DNA from: Opitutales bacterium
GTDB lineage: Bacteria > Verrucomicrobiota > Verrucomicrobiia > Opitutales > JAJFLR01
Direction: 5' to 3'
NCBI GenBank assembly: GCA_021772565.1
Contig: JAJFLR010000030.1
Location: 1-64,000 of the forward strand
DNA: 64,000 nucleotides
Part shown: positions 48,553 to 56,630 of the stretch, one piece after another
How positions within the stretch are numbered: the first letter of the stretch is position 1
Layout: every line of letters begins with the position of its first letter
Translations under genes and position numbers: made by a program
Notes under the pieces: model-generated
What the model was told of the DNA's origin: nothing
The model's input: the letters and a program-made list of their open reading frames with translations, nothing else
The model's database searches: none

Positions 48553-50013
48553 TTATTTTAACTGTCGATCGAATAACCATTTGAAAATTGATTGTGCTCG
48601 AGGAGTCAAACGGGTCTTATTGTATTGATCTCCAAGTTTACGAGCAATTTCAGCAAAAGTGGGATAGGCGTGAATTGTTGATGAGATTTTTGACAACCCT
48701 ATATTATGTTTCATTGCTAATACCAGCTCATGTAAAAGATCACCTGCGTGATCACCAACAATTGTAACACCTATAATTACATCAGTTCCTTTTCTAGTTA
48801 ATACTTTTGCAAATCCTTCATCTTTGTTTTCAACAATAGCACGATCAACATCTGAAAATTCTACTTTAAAAATATCGTAATCAATATTTTGTTTTTTTGC
48901 ATCAGACTCATTCAGTCCAACTCTTGCAACTTCAGGAGATGTATAGGTTGCCCAGGGAATGACACGATAATCTAGTTTAGAGTATAAAAAACTGAATGGC
49001 ATCATAATATTGCGAACTAATATTCTCGCGTGATAATCAGCTACATGCGTAAACTGATAGGGGCCAACAATATCACCGGCGGCAAAAATGTGCGGTTGCG
49101 AGGTCTGTAATTTTTCGTTCGTAATAATACCACGTTTGTTGAAATTTACGCCAGCTTGCTCCAGGCCAAGATTTTCAATGTTAGGAGTGCGACCCGTAGC
49201 AACTAATAAGGCATCAGACATTAATGTTTGGCTTTTTGAATCATCTTTTCCAACAATATCCAAAAATATTTTACCCTGTTTTTGATAAACTTTTTTTGGA
49301 CTGACATTTGTTTTTAAAGTAACACCTTCAGCAATTAATTTTTTGCTGACAATGTCGATCGCGTCCGAATCTTCTCTGGGCAAAATATGCGAAGCCGTAT
49401 TTACAATAGTTACTCTGACTCCCAACCGATTGATTGCCTGTCCGAGTTCACTGCCAATGGGTCCACCTCCTAAAACGATCATACTTTCCGGTTTATCATT
49501 CAGCTCGTCGAATATCGTTTCGTTAGTATAATAGGGCACTTTGTCTAATCCTTCAATATCGGGAACACGTGCTCGACTTCCGGCAGTAATGGCAAAATAT
49601 TTTGCTTTCAGTTTTTGTCCGTTTACTTCGACTTCATGTGGAGATATAAATTTTGCAGCTCCTTCAAAGACATCGACTCCAAGCCCTTCAAATCTTTCCA
49701 CCGAATCATTTGGTTCTATTAATGCTCTACGCTGTCTCATTCGCTTGAAAACATGCTTAAAATTAAATTGCGGCTCCTGCTTCTTTAGACCCATTTTTTC
49801 CGCGTCACGGATATCTTGTATCAGTCGGGCCGATGAAATTAAACCTTTACTGGGAACGCAGCCGAAATTGAGACAATCACCGCCCATCTTATTTTTTTCG
49901 ATCAAAGCTGCACGTCCGCCCAATCCAGTTACTGCAGCTGTGGTAATTAGACCAGCTGATCCGGCGCCAATTGCTATAACATTGTAGAGACCTTCTCCTT
50001 TATTTTTTTTCAT
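48553..50013 (-). CDS. Dihydrolipoamide-dehydrogenase / mercuric-reductase-like flavoprotein
   Basis: This FAD-dependent pyridine nucleotide-disulfide oxidoreductase has 486 residues. The FAD dinucleotide fold begins AIGAGSAGL, and the redox-active disulfide is Cys47-Cys52 in MGGDCLNFGCVPSK. The NAD(P) fold has MIVLGGGPIGSELGQA, and the C-terminal dimerisation domain ends in HAYPTFAEIARKL, with His and Glu as catalytic base pair. The paired C-terminal cysteines and N-terminal HMA domain of true MerA are absent, so mercury reduction is unlikely. Pairing with the TVP38 membrane protein suggests a membrane-linked redox function of unknown substrate. Confidence 0.88.
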   Translation of the reverse strand: MKKNKGEGLYNVIAIGAGSAGLITTAAVTGLGGRAALIEKNKMGGDCLNFGCVPSKGLISSARLIQDIRDAEKMGLKKQEPQFNFKHVFKRMRQRRALIEPNDSVERFEGLGVDVFEGAAKFISPHEVEVNGQKLKAKYFAITAGSRARVPDIEGLDKVPYYTNETIFDELNDKPESMIVLGGGPIGSELGQAINRLGVRVTIVNTASHILPREDSDAIDIVSKKLIAEGVTLKTNVSPKKVYQKQGKIFLDIVGKDDSKSQTLMSDALLVATGRTPNIENLGLEQAGVNFNKRGIITNEKLQTSQPHIFAAGDIVGPYQFTHVADYHARILVRNIMMPFSFLYSKLDYRVIPWATYTSPEVARVGLNESDAKKQNIDYDIFKVEFSDVDRAIVENKDEGFAKVLTRKGTDVIIGVTIVGDHAGDLLHELVLAMKHNIGLSKISSTIHAYPTFAEIARKLGDQYNKTRLTPRAQSIFKWLFDRQLK

Positions 50014-50422
50014 TTTTTATAATTAACTAATTTTGAACGATATATGCTTCAAAATTGATTAGTATGACGCAATGTAATTAATATTATTCCTGACATTGAA
50101 AATTTCGGGTAAATGGCAGTATTTTTAAAATAGTGCATTTTCTACTTTAAACTATTTGTAGCCAATAAAACTCTCTCGATATTTTTTTGCCGAGGGCGTC
50201 TATTTTTATTTAAACTATTTTTAGCTAGTAAGTTGAATAGTTAAAAAAGTCATTTAGTAGTCGGCATTATCACTTAATTAAAAGTATAATTATATTACTA
50301 CATATTATACATTTTAAAAATACGACTTGATTTCACAAAAAATTTTTATCTTATAGGGAACTCTTTTTTTTATTAATTTTCTGACAAAAAAATTAAATTT
50401 TCTCAATTTTAAATAACTGTAA
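50014..50422. promoter_or_regulatory. Divergent intergenic region upstream of the Gld-like operon
   Basis: These 409 bases contain no gene. They separate the divergently read flavoprotein and ABC operons and probably hold both promoters. Visible structure: an imperfect direct repeat with core tttaaactattt at 50146-50157 and 50209-50220, 63 bp apart, each followed by a tagc-like sequence. A repeat of this form could be an operator, but no regulator is identified. I saw no tRNA or riboswitch. Confidence 0.4.
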
Positions 50423-51337
50423 ATGATTGAAGCGGATAAGCTAGTAAAAGATTATGGCCCGATACGGGCAGTCGACAATGTCAGCTTTAAAGTTGAAAAG
50501 GGCGATGTGCTTGGCTTTCTTGGCCCCAATGGTGCCGGGAAGTCGACATCTATGAAGATGATTACCGGGTTTTTGCGACCCACAAGTGGCACTGCCAGAA
50601 TTGGTGAAATCGATGTGAGAGAGAACCCGATTGAAGCTAAAAAACTTTTTGGCTATCTGCCGGAAAGTGGACCATTGTATGAGGAAATGACTGTTATGGA
50701 GTTTTTGGATTTTATCTGCTCAATGCGTGGAATTTGTAAAAAGAAGGATAAGACTGAAAAAATTCAAAGAGTTGTTGAAATCTGTCATTTAGAAGGTGTG
50801 CGCAATCAACCGATCGATACTTTGAGTAAAGGCTTTCGTCAACGTGTTGGCATGGCACAAGCCGTTATCCATGATCCGGCATGTCTGATTATGGATGAAC
50901 CAACTGATGGACTCGACCCCAATCAAAAGTTGGAAGTTAGAAAATTTATATCATCAATGGCAGAAGAAAAAGCAATAATTCTGTCGACTCATATTCTTGA
51001 AGAAGTGGAGGCGATGTGTAATAGAGTCATAATTATAGCCAATGGTAAAATTTTGGTCGATGAGACACCGGAAAATTTAAGAAAACGTCATCCTCACTTC
51101 AATGCAGTTAGACTAAAAATTCGCGGCGAAAAAGGAGAGGTTAAAGAATTTTTAAATGGCCATTCATTAGTTAAAGAAATTGTTGATGAAAGTGGACAAA
51201 TTCTAGTAGTGCCAAAAAATGGAGAAAATATCGACGAAACTTTATTCCAGGCTGCAAAAGACAAAAATTGGCAAGTTACTCAAATCGAAAAACCACATAC
51301 CGGTCTCGAAGAAGTTTTTGCAAATCTAACTAAATAA
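50423..51337 (+). CDS. ABC transporter ATP-binding protein (GldA/NatA-like)
   Basis: This 304-residue ATPase drives a Gld-type exporter. Walker A GPNGAGKS is at residues 34-41; the signature is TLSKGFRQRVGMAQA, in which Lys replaces the second Gly of the usual LSGG, as is common in this subfamily; Walker B is CLIMDEPTDGLDP. The longer C-terminal region (HFNAVRLKIRGEKGE to EEVFANL) is typical of GldA and NosF types. It opens an operon whose permease (51879) and auxiliary protein (52621) follow, though a GxxExxY gene now sits between. In Bacteroidota such genes take part in gliding; elsewhere their cargo is unknown, so gliding is not claimed. Confidence 0.88.
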   Translation: MIEADKLVKDYGPIRAVDNVSFKVEKGDVLGFLGPNGAGKSTSMKMITGFLRPTSGTARIGEIDVRENPIEAKKLFGYLPESGPLYEEMTVMEFLDFICSMRGICKKKDKTEKIQRVVEICHLEGVRNQPIDTLSKGFRQRVGMAQAVIHDPACLIMDEPTDGLDPNQKLEVRKFISSMAEEKAIILSTHILEEVEAMCNRVIIIANGKILVDETPENLRKRHPHFNAVRLKIRGEKGEVKEFLNGHSLVKEIVDESGQILVVPKNGENIDETLFQAAKDKNWQVTQIEKPHTGLEEVFANLTK

Positions 51338-51409
51338 GAATCCTAACCAATGATATATATGCCACTACCGAGCAAAAGCGACACCTCAACGAACGAAGTG
51401 AGAATAACA

Positions 51410-51811
51410 ATGAAACACAGATTAAACACAGATGAAGATTTGGAATTTGAGCATAAAGAGATAACAAAGGAGATAATAGGTGCAGCATTTGAAGTATATA
51501 ATATTTTAGGCTATGGATTTTTAGAAAAAATTTATCAAAAAGCATTACAGGTAGAATTAAAAATAAGAGGTTTAGAGACTGAATTGGAACCACAATTGAA
51601 AGTAAACTTTAAAGGCTATAATGTAGGAGATTATTATGCTGATTTATTAGTAAATAAAAGTGTCGTCGTAGAAATCAAAACACATCAAGAATATAATAAT
51701 AAAGATGAAGCCCAATTGTTAAATGAATTAAAGAGTGGTGAAGTGAAAATTGGTTTGTTAATCAATTTCTCTAGAGAAAAAGTTGAGTTTAAGAGACTAA
51801 TTATTCAATAA
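51410..51811 (+). CDS. GxxExxY family protein (TIGR04256-type)
   Basis: The 133-residue protein carries the defining GAAFEVYNILGYGFLEKIYQ region (G-x-x-x-E-V-Y), then the YADLLVNKSVVVEIKTH strand-strand unit, which resembles a nuclease-like fold, and ends in LLINFSREKVEFKRLI. Function of the family is unknown; members are widespread and often look mobile. I start at ATG 51410, since the 20 residues before it (51350-51409) are atypical. The coding start runs into the left arm of a perfect 18-bp inverted repeat whose right arm lies just past the stop, so the gene fills the repeat-bounded element. It interrupts the Gld-like operon. Confidence 0.85.
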   Translation: MKHRLNTDEDLEFEHKEITKEIIGAAFEVYNILGYGFLEKIYQKALQVELKIRGLETELEPQLKVNFKGYNVGDYYADLLVNKSVVVEIKTHQEYNNKDEAQLLNELKSGEVKIGLLINFSREKVEFKRLIIQ

Positions 51812-51840
51812 ATCTGTGTTCGATCTGTGTTTAATCTGTG
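51416..51840. mobile_element. GxxExxY element bounded by 18-bp inverted repeats
   Basis: cacagattaaacacagat at 51416-51433 recurs as its exact reverse complement at 51823-51840. Each arm is itself two cacagat units, and a third inverted unit (atctgtgtt) lies at 51812-51820. The left arm encodes part of the N-terminus of the GxxExxY protein. No transposase is present. The layout suggests a small non-autonomous unit inserted between the ATPase and permease genes. Confidence 0.6.
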
Positions 51841-51878
51841 GCAAATAAATTACAATATATTAAAATGAAATATTTAAA

Positions 51879-52598
51879 ATGAGCGCAATTTTATCCATCT
51901 TCAAACGAGAGTTTTTAAGCTACTTCAGATCATCACTGGCTTATGTATTTTTGATTGTTTTTATATTATTGTCGATAAGTTTGACTTGGTTTGTTGGTAG
52001 TTTTTTCAAGTCTGATGATGCAAACCTAAATCGCTTCTTTGTGTTTTTGCCTTGGGTATTTGCTATTTTTACACCCGCTGTTGGCATGCGTTTATGGGCT
52101 GAGGAGCGAAAAACCGGAACATGGGAACTGCTGTTAACATTACCTGTATCTGTAACTCAAGCTGTAGTTGGAAAATTTTTAGCAGGATGGGCATTCATTA
52201 CGTTAGCATTGTTTTCTACATTTACTATGCCGGCAAGTGTCGCTTATCTTGGAGATCCGGATTGGGGGCCGATCATAAGTGGTTACTTTGGTGCTATTCT
52301 GATGGCAGGTGCTTATTTAAGTATTTGCTCTTTGACTTCAGCATTAACAAAGAGCCAGGTCATTGCTTTTGTTTTGGGATTTATAATTTGTCTTTTGTTA
52401 GTTTTGTCCGGTTGGAGTATTTTTAGTGAGCTCTTCAGTGGTTTGCCTGTTGCTATAGTCGATGCCATTTCAAATTTTAGTTTTATCACCCATTATGAAT
52501 CGATGATGAGAGGTTTAATAACGATCAAGGATATTTTGTTTTTTGTATCATTAATAATTTTTTCGCTTATCCTGAACATTGTAGTGTTGGAAAGATAA
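51879..52598 (+). CDS. ABC-2 type permease (GldF-like)
   Basis: The 239-residue membrane protein has six hydrophobic segments, typical of ABC-2 permeases. It opens with IFKREFLSYFRSSLAYVFLIVF and has the EERKTGTWELLLTLPVS loop that joins the ATPase, a strong match to the GldF/NosY group. The ATPase at 50423-51337 and the GldG-like protein starting 23 bp downstream form its complex. The gap to the ATPase gene is about 540 bp, because the GxxExxY element lies between them, so expression of the permease may now depend on that element's read-through or on a local promoter. Confidence 0.9.
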   Translation: MSAILSIFKREFLSYFRSSLAYVFLIVFILLSISLTWFVGSFFKSDDANLNRFFVFLPWVFAIFTPAVGMRLWAEERKTGTWELLLTLPVSVTQAVVGKFLAGWAFITLALFSTFTMPASVAYLGDPDWGPIISGYFGAILMAGAYLSICSLTSALTKSQVIAFVLGFIICLLLVLSGWSIFSELFSGLPVAIVDAISNFSFITHYESMMRGLITIKDILFFVSLIIFSLILNIVVLER

Positions 52599-52620
52599 TA
52601 AAAATTTTAAGTAATATAAA

Positions 52621-54522
52621 ATGAATACTGCATCAAAATTTATTGCCTTCACACTGTTAATATGCGGATTAATTGCTGTCACATTTTTATCCAAATTAAT
52701 TCCCGGTCAATTGGATTTAACCGACAGTGATTTTTATACATTGTCAGATGGTAGTAAGACGTTATTGAAAGATATTGAAGAACCAATAAAACTAGAATTT
52801 TATTTTAGTCGTAGCGCTAAAGATATTCCGATAATGTTTAAAAATTATGCGACTCGTATCGAAGAGTTATTAAGGCAATACAGGAGAGCAGGGGGGAGTA
52901 ATTTAAAATTAACTATTATTGACCCAAAACCTGACACAAAAGAGGAAGAGTCGGCAATTCGCTATGGTATAAATGGACAGCCTTTACCAAACGGTGATAA
53001 GCTCTATTTTGGCTTGGCAATTGTGCAGGCAGATCAGGAAGAGAAAATCCCATTTTTTACTTTCGATCGCGAACGCTTTTTAGAGTATGATATTTCTCGT
53101 ATCATTCACAAAGTTCAACAATTTGATTTACCAACACTCGGAGTGATTTCATCTTTAGATGTAATTGGTGAAAAGGATCAAAGCATGCCTATGATGCCTG
53201 GACAACCTCCTGCAGCACCAGAGGATTGGGCATTTATTACGGAATTACGCAATAGTTTTAAAATTGAAAAAGTTAATATTGAAGAGGGAAACATTAAAGA
53301 AAAATTTAGTGTTCTGGCAGTTATTCACCCACAAAGTCTAGACGATGCGACATTATTTGAAATCGATCAATTTCTGCTTTCCGGTAAACCGGTTTTTATT
53401 GCTGTTGATCCGTCATCTTACTTTCAAAAAAGTTCACTAGGTCAAGCTGCAATGTTTGGTCAAACTCCGGTTTCCAGCGATCTGCCAAAACTATTTAAAA
53501 GTTGGGGTGTAGAATTTGATAGTGGTAAAGTTGTCGGTGATAAAAATTATGCGGCAAACGTTTCTCAAGGAGGCGCTGGCATTCGATATGCAGCATGGCT
53601 AAGACTAGATGTGGAAGCTTTGAACGATGCCTCACCACCTACTGCACAGCTTAAAGATATCCTCATGGCAGAAGCCGGTAGTATAGGAGTAACAGAAGAT
53701 AGTGGCTTAGAACTAACAACGCTTGCAAGCAGTTCTGAAAAAAGTGGCACACTAACCGCTAATATATTAAATTTTACGCAACCGGATGATTTGATGGGGC
53801 AAATTACTACTGATGGCGATAAACGTGTTTTAGCGGGATTTATCCGGGGGGAATTTAAAACCGCATTTCCAGATGGTAAACCAATCGTTGAAACTGAAGA
53901 TAAAGGTGAAGAAAATTTTGTAGAAAAAAAACCTGAAAAACCAAATCCAGTGCCTGGCATAAAAGAAGGTAACGGTAATTTATTTTTAATAGCTGATACG
54001 GATCTAATGGCTGATAGTTTCAGCATCAGAAAGCTCAATTTTTTTGGTCAAACCGCGATTCAAACTATTAATGATAATCTGAGTTTTGTTATTAACGTTA
54101 TGGAATATTTAGGCGGCAGCGAAGATTTATTAGCAATTCGTGGTAAAGGATCCTCTATACGGCCATTTAAAATAGTTAAAGATATACGTCAAAAAGCGCA
54201 GGAAGAGTTTCAGCAAGAGTATGAGGATATTAATGAAAAATTGACTAATATCACCAATAAAATTCGAAAAATACAAAATGAAGAAAAAGATAAGGGTAAT
54301 CTGGTTGCCAGTTCTAAATTGAGAGAAGCCTTAGAGAATATGAGAAAAGAGGAGGCCGACTTCAAAGGACAGAGGCGAGAGATTAAAAAGAAATTGAGAG
54401 AGGATGTCGAACGACTTGATCGTAAGTTAGCACTTATCAATTTATTTTCCATGCCATCTTTAATTACTATCTTTGGCATTTGGTTTTTTGTCTTTCGTAC
54501 TAAACGTCAGAAGAAGAAATAG
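52621..54522 (+). CDS. GldG-like ABC transporter auxiliary protein
   Basis: The 633-residue protein has an N-terminal membrane helix (FIAFTLLICGLIAVTFL) and a long extracytoplasmic part with the family opening LDLTDSDFYTLSDGSKTLLKDIEEPIKLEFYFS (shown here as LTDSDFYTLSDGSKTLL). A DUF4350-like fold (IDQFLLSGKPVFIAVDP) follows near residue 255. A Lys/Glu-rich coiled coil of roughly 515-600 leads to a final membrane helix (LITIFGIWFFVF). This is the ABC_transp_aux family fused in the GldG manner. The gap to the permease is 22 bp, to the DUF4340 gene 20 bp, so they form one operon. Confidence 0.88.
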   Translation: MNTASKFIAFTLLICGLIAVTFLSKLIPGQLDLTDSDFYTLSDGSKTLLKDIEEPIKLEFYFSRSAKDIPIMFKNYATRIEELLRQYRRAGGSNLKLTIIDPKPDTKEEESAIRYGINGQPLPNGDKLYFGLAIVQADQEEKIPFFTFDRERFLEYDISRIIHKVQQFDLPTLGVISSLDVIGEKDQSMPMMPGQPPAAPEDWAFITELRNSFKIEKVNIEEGNIKEKFSVLAVIHPQSLDDATLFEIDQFLLSGKPVFIAVDPSSYFQKSSLGQAAMFGQTPVSSDLPKLFKSWGVEFDSGKVVGDKNYAANVSQGGAGIRYAAWLRLDVEALNDASPPTAQLKDILMAEAGSIGVTEDSGLELTTLASSSEKSGTLTANILNFTQPDDLMGQITTDGDKRVLAGFIRGEFKTAFPDGKPIVETEDKGEENFVEKKPEKPNPVPGIKEGNGNLFLIADTDLMADSFSIRKLNFFGQTAIQTINDNLSFVINVMEYLGGSEDLLAIRGKGSSIRPFKIVKDIRQKAQEEFQQEYEDINEKLTNITNKIRKIQNEEKDKGNLVASSKLREALENMRKEEADFKGQRREIKKKLREDVERLDRKLALINLFSMPSLITIFGIWFFVFRTKRQKKK

Positions 54523-54542
54523 AAATTTTTTATATGTAGTTT

Positions 54543-55700
54543 ATGAAACTTAAAAATATTATAATTTTTGTCCTGATATTGTTCATAGCTGTGGGAGCAG
54601 TATATTGGAAATCAAAAAATGCGCCTGATGATGCTTCAACTGATAGTGTGAATTCTCTTGAAGGAGAAAAATTGCTTGCAGCTGACAAAGTTGAGAATGC
54701 AGAAAAAATTATTTTAGAAAATCCAGAAAGCAATCAACAAGTAACGATAATTAAAAATGGTGACGGTAACTGGATTTTACCGGATCATTATGGGTTGAAT
54801 GCAGATTTCAATAAACTGGAACGCCTGATTCGTAGCTTGAATGAAGGCACAGTCTTACGTTTAATTACAAAAAATCAAAAACGTATTGATCGTCTAGAGT
54901 TCATAAAAAATAAAGTTCAATTGATTTCAGCTGACTCAAAATACAACTGGTCAATTGATTTGGGTAAGACTGATGAAAAAGGTAATTATTACGTTAAACT
55001 TAATGAAACGACGGATGTTTATTTAGCAAAGATGAGATTTAATCTGGATACAACTATAGATAACTGGGCTGATAAAAAACTAATAAAATTTAAAGCTGAA
55101 GATGTTGCAGAAATTCAAATTGAATTTCCGGATAATGCAGCAAAATTTATTTTGAGCAGAAAAAATAATTCTGATTCGTTTACAGCATCTGATTTAAAAG
55201 AACAAGAATCTGTTAAGAATAACGAGGTAACACAATTTCTAAATGGAATTATTAATATGCGTTATTCAAAAGTCATGAAATCTGATGATGCATTAGCAGT
55301 TGCTGCAAAAACTTATTTAAGAAAATTTAATGTTAAATTATTCAGTGGTGATGAATACTCATTCTCTATTGGCAGAACACCAGCTCTTCCAATTGTTGAT
55401 GATAAAAAGGATACCGATACTACAAATGAAAATAAAGAAAATATTGAACCTGAGGAACCCAAAATGTCTGAGCCGGGTCCAGTATTTATATTTGTAAAGA
55501 ACAGTAATTCTAAGGATTCAATAAATGAAATAATGAATAAAGCAGCTTTTACTTTCGGTGATAATATTTTTAATTCACTCCCTGCAAGTAGGGATAAGTT
55601 TATTGAAATTAAAAACGAAGAAGCAAAAAACGAACTGCAACAACCTGTAAGTCCCAATGCAAATTTGCAGTTAATGCCAGAAATTAAAAATCAAAAATAG
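54543..55700 (+). CDS. DUF4340 domain-containing envelope protein
   Basis: The 385-residue protein has an N-terminal membrane anchor (IIIFVLILFIAVGAVYW) and an extracytoplasmic body with the DUF4340 pattern: LPDHYGLNADFNKLERLIRS, VYLAKMRFNLDTTIDNWADK, and the repeated alpha-beta units that follow. DUF4340 genes are commonly found directly after gldF/gldG-like genes, as here, and the proteins are thought to work with the transporter, though the function is undefined. A low-complexity Glu/Asn/Pro-rich insert lies around residues 285-310. Its stop abuts the alpha/beta hydrolase ATG. Confidence 0.85.
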   Translation: MKLKNIIIFVLILFIAVGAVYWKSKNAPDDASTDSVNSLEGEKLLAADKVENAEKIILENPESNQQVTIIKNGDGNWILPDHYGLNADFNKLERLIRSLNEGTVLRLITKNQKRIDRLEFIKNKVQLISADSKYNWSIDLGKTDEKGNYYVKLNETTDVYLAKMRFNLDTTIDNWADKKLIKFKAEDVAEIQIEFPDNAAKFILSRKNNSDSFTASDLKEQESVKNNEVTQFLNGIINMRYSKVMKSDDALAVAAKTYLRKFNVKLFSGDEYSFSIGRTPALPIVDDKKDTDTTNENKENIEPEEPKMSEPGPVFIFVKNSNSKDSINEIMNKAAFTFGDNIFNSLPASRDKFIEIKNEEAKNELQQPVSPNANLQLMPEIKNQK

Positions 55701-56603
55701 ATGAGGTCTTTCTTCGATATCAAAGCCTCATTTTATTTATTCATTTATATTTTAGTTTTAGGAAATACTAATGAGCTTTCTGCAGAAATTCCGGAAAGTG
55801 TAGAGTTGCTTTCCAATATTGAGTTTAAATCTATCAATGATGAAAAATTATTTTTAGATATTTATCTCAATAAAAATATAAGTGATAATATATTACCACT
55901 TGTAATATTTTTTCATGGTGGAGGATTCCGTAAAGGTAGCAAAAACGATGTCAGTAAATTAGAATTTTTCGCACAAACTTTATTGTCATTGGTAGATCAG
56001 GGTAAGATAGTATTAGCCGCTCCACAAATAAGAAATACTGATCAGACTACCTCTCTTTCAGATATTATTTCAGATGCCAATGATGCAGTTAATTGGCTAG
56101 TTGATAATAGTCGTATTTATAAAATTGATACTGATCGTATTGGATTAATTGGTTTTTCATCTGGAGGAACATTAGCTTTAAGCACCGGCTTGAACAGTTC
56201 AGCAAAATTTATAATTGCTATATCAGCTGCTACAGATTTTTTACGACATGTAAAAGAAAGTGAGTTAGACAATGTTAAAATTGGCCCGTCTAAAAAGAAA
56301 TTACTGAATAATTTATTTCTTGGTACAATTGATCAGTTTCCTGAAAATTATTCGACAGCAAGCCCGGTTAATTTTATTGAAAAGAATTCTCCTCCAATAT
56401 TATTAATAGCGGGTAAGAATGATAAAGATTTTTTTAAACATTCTATTTGGCTAAAAGAAAAAGGAGATAAAATTGGAGCAAATATAAATTTTATCACTGT
56501 TGAAAATGCACGTCATCAAGTTTATCGGAACTATAAAAACATGTCGCCTTCTGTGGAGCAGTTATCAGAAGAAATTAAAAAAGTTATAATAAACTATTTT
56601 TAA
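55701..56603 (+). CDS. Exported alpha/beta hydrolase (esterase/lipase-like)
   Basis: The 300-residue protein has a signal peptide (ASFYLFIYILVLGNTNELSA). The oxyanion loop HGGG is at residues 72-75, the nucleophile elbow is GFSSGG near residue 155, and a likely catalytic His is in NARHQVYRNY near residue 274. This is the hormone-sensitive-lipase / BD-FAE-type architecture. ATG 55701 follows directly after the stop of the DUF4340 gene, so it is the last gene of the Gld-like operon. A link with the transporter is positional only, and the substrate is unknown. Confidence 0.85.
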   Translation: MRSFFDIKASFYLFIYILVLGNTNELSAEIPESVELLSNIEFKSINDEKLFLDIYLNKNISDNILPLVIFFHGGGFRKGSKNDVSKLEFFAQTLLSLVDQGKIVLAAPQIRNTDQTTSLSDIISDANDAVNWLVDNSRIYKIDTDRIGLIGFSSGGTLALSTGLNSSAKFIIAISAATDFLRHVKESELDNVKIGPSKKKLLNNLFLGTIDQFPENYSTASPVNFIEKNSPPILLIAGKNDKDFFKHSIWLKEKGDKIGANINFITVENARHQVYRNYKNMSPSVEQLSEEIKKVIINYF

Positions 56604-56630
56604 AATCTGCTAAATACTGGAATTTAAAGA

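Noticed and set aside
48553-50013. Mercuric reductase (merA) of a mercury-resistance operon
   Set aside because: The C-terminal vicinal cysteines, HMA domain and neighbouring mer genes are absent.
50423-55700. Evidence for gliding motility from the Gld-like operon
   Set aside because: GldA/F/G-like transporters with DUF4340 occur in many non-gliding bacteria, and no other gld or spr genes are in the window.
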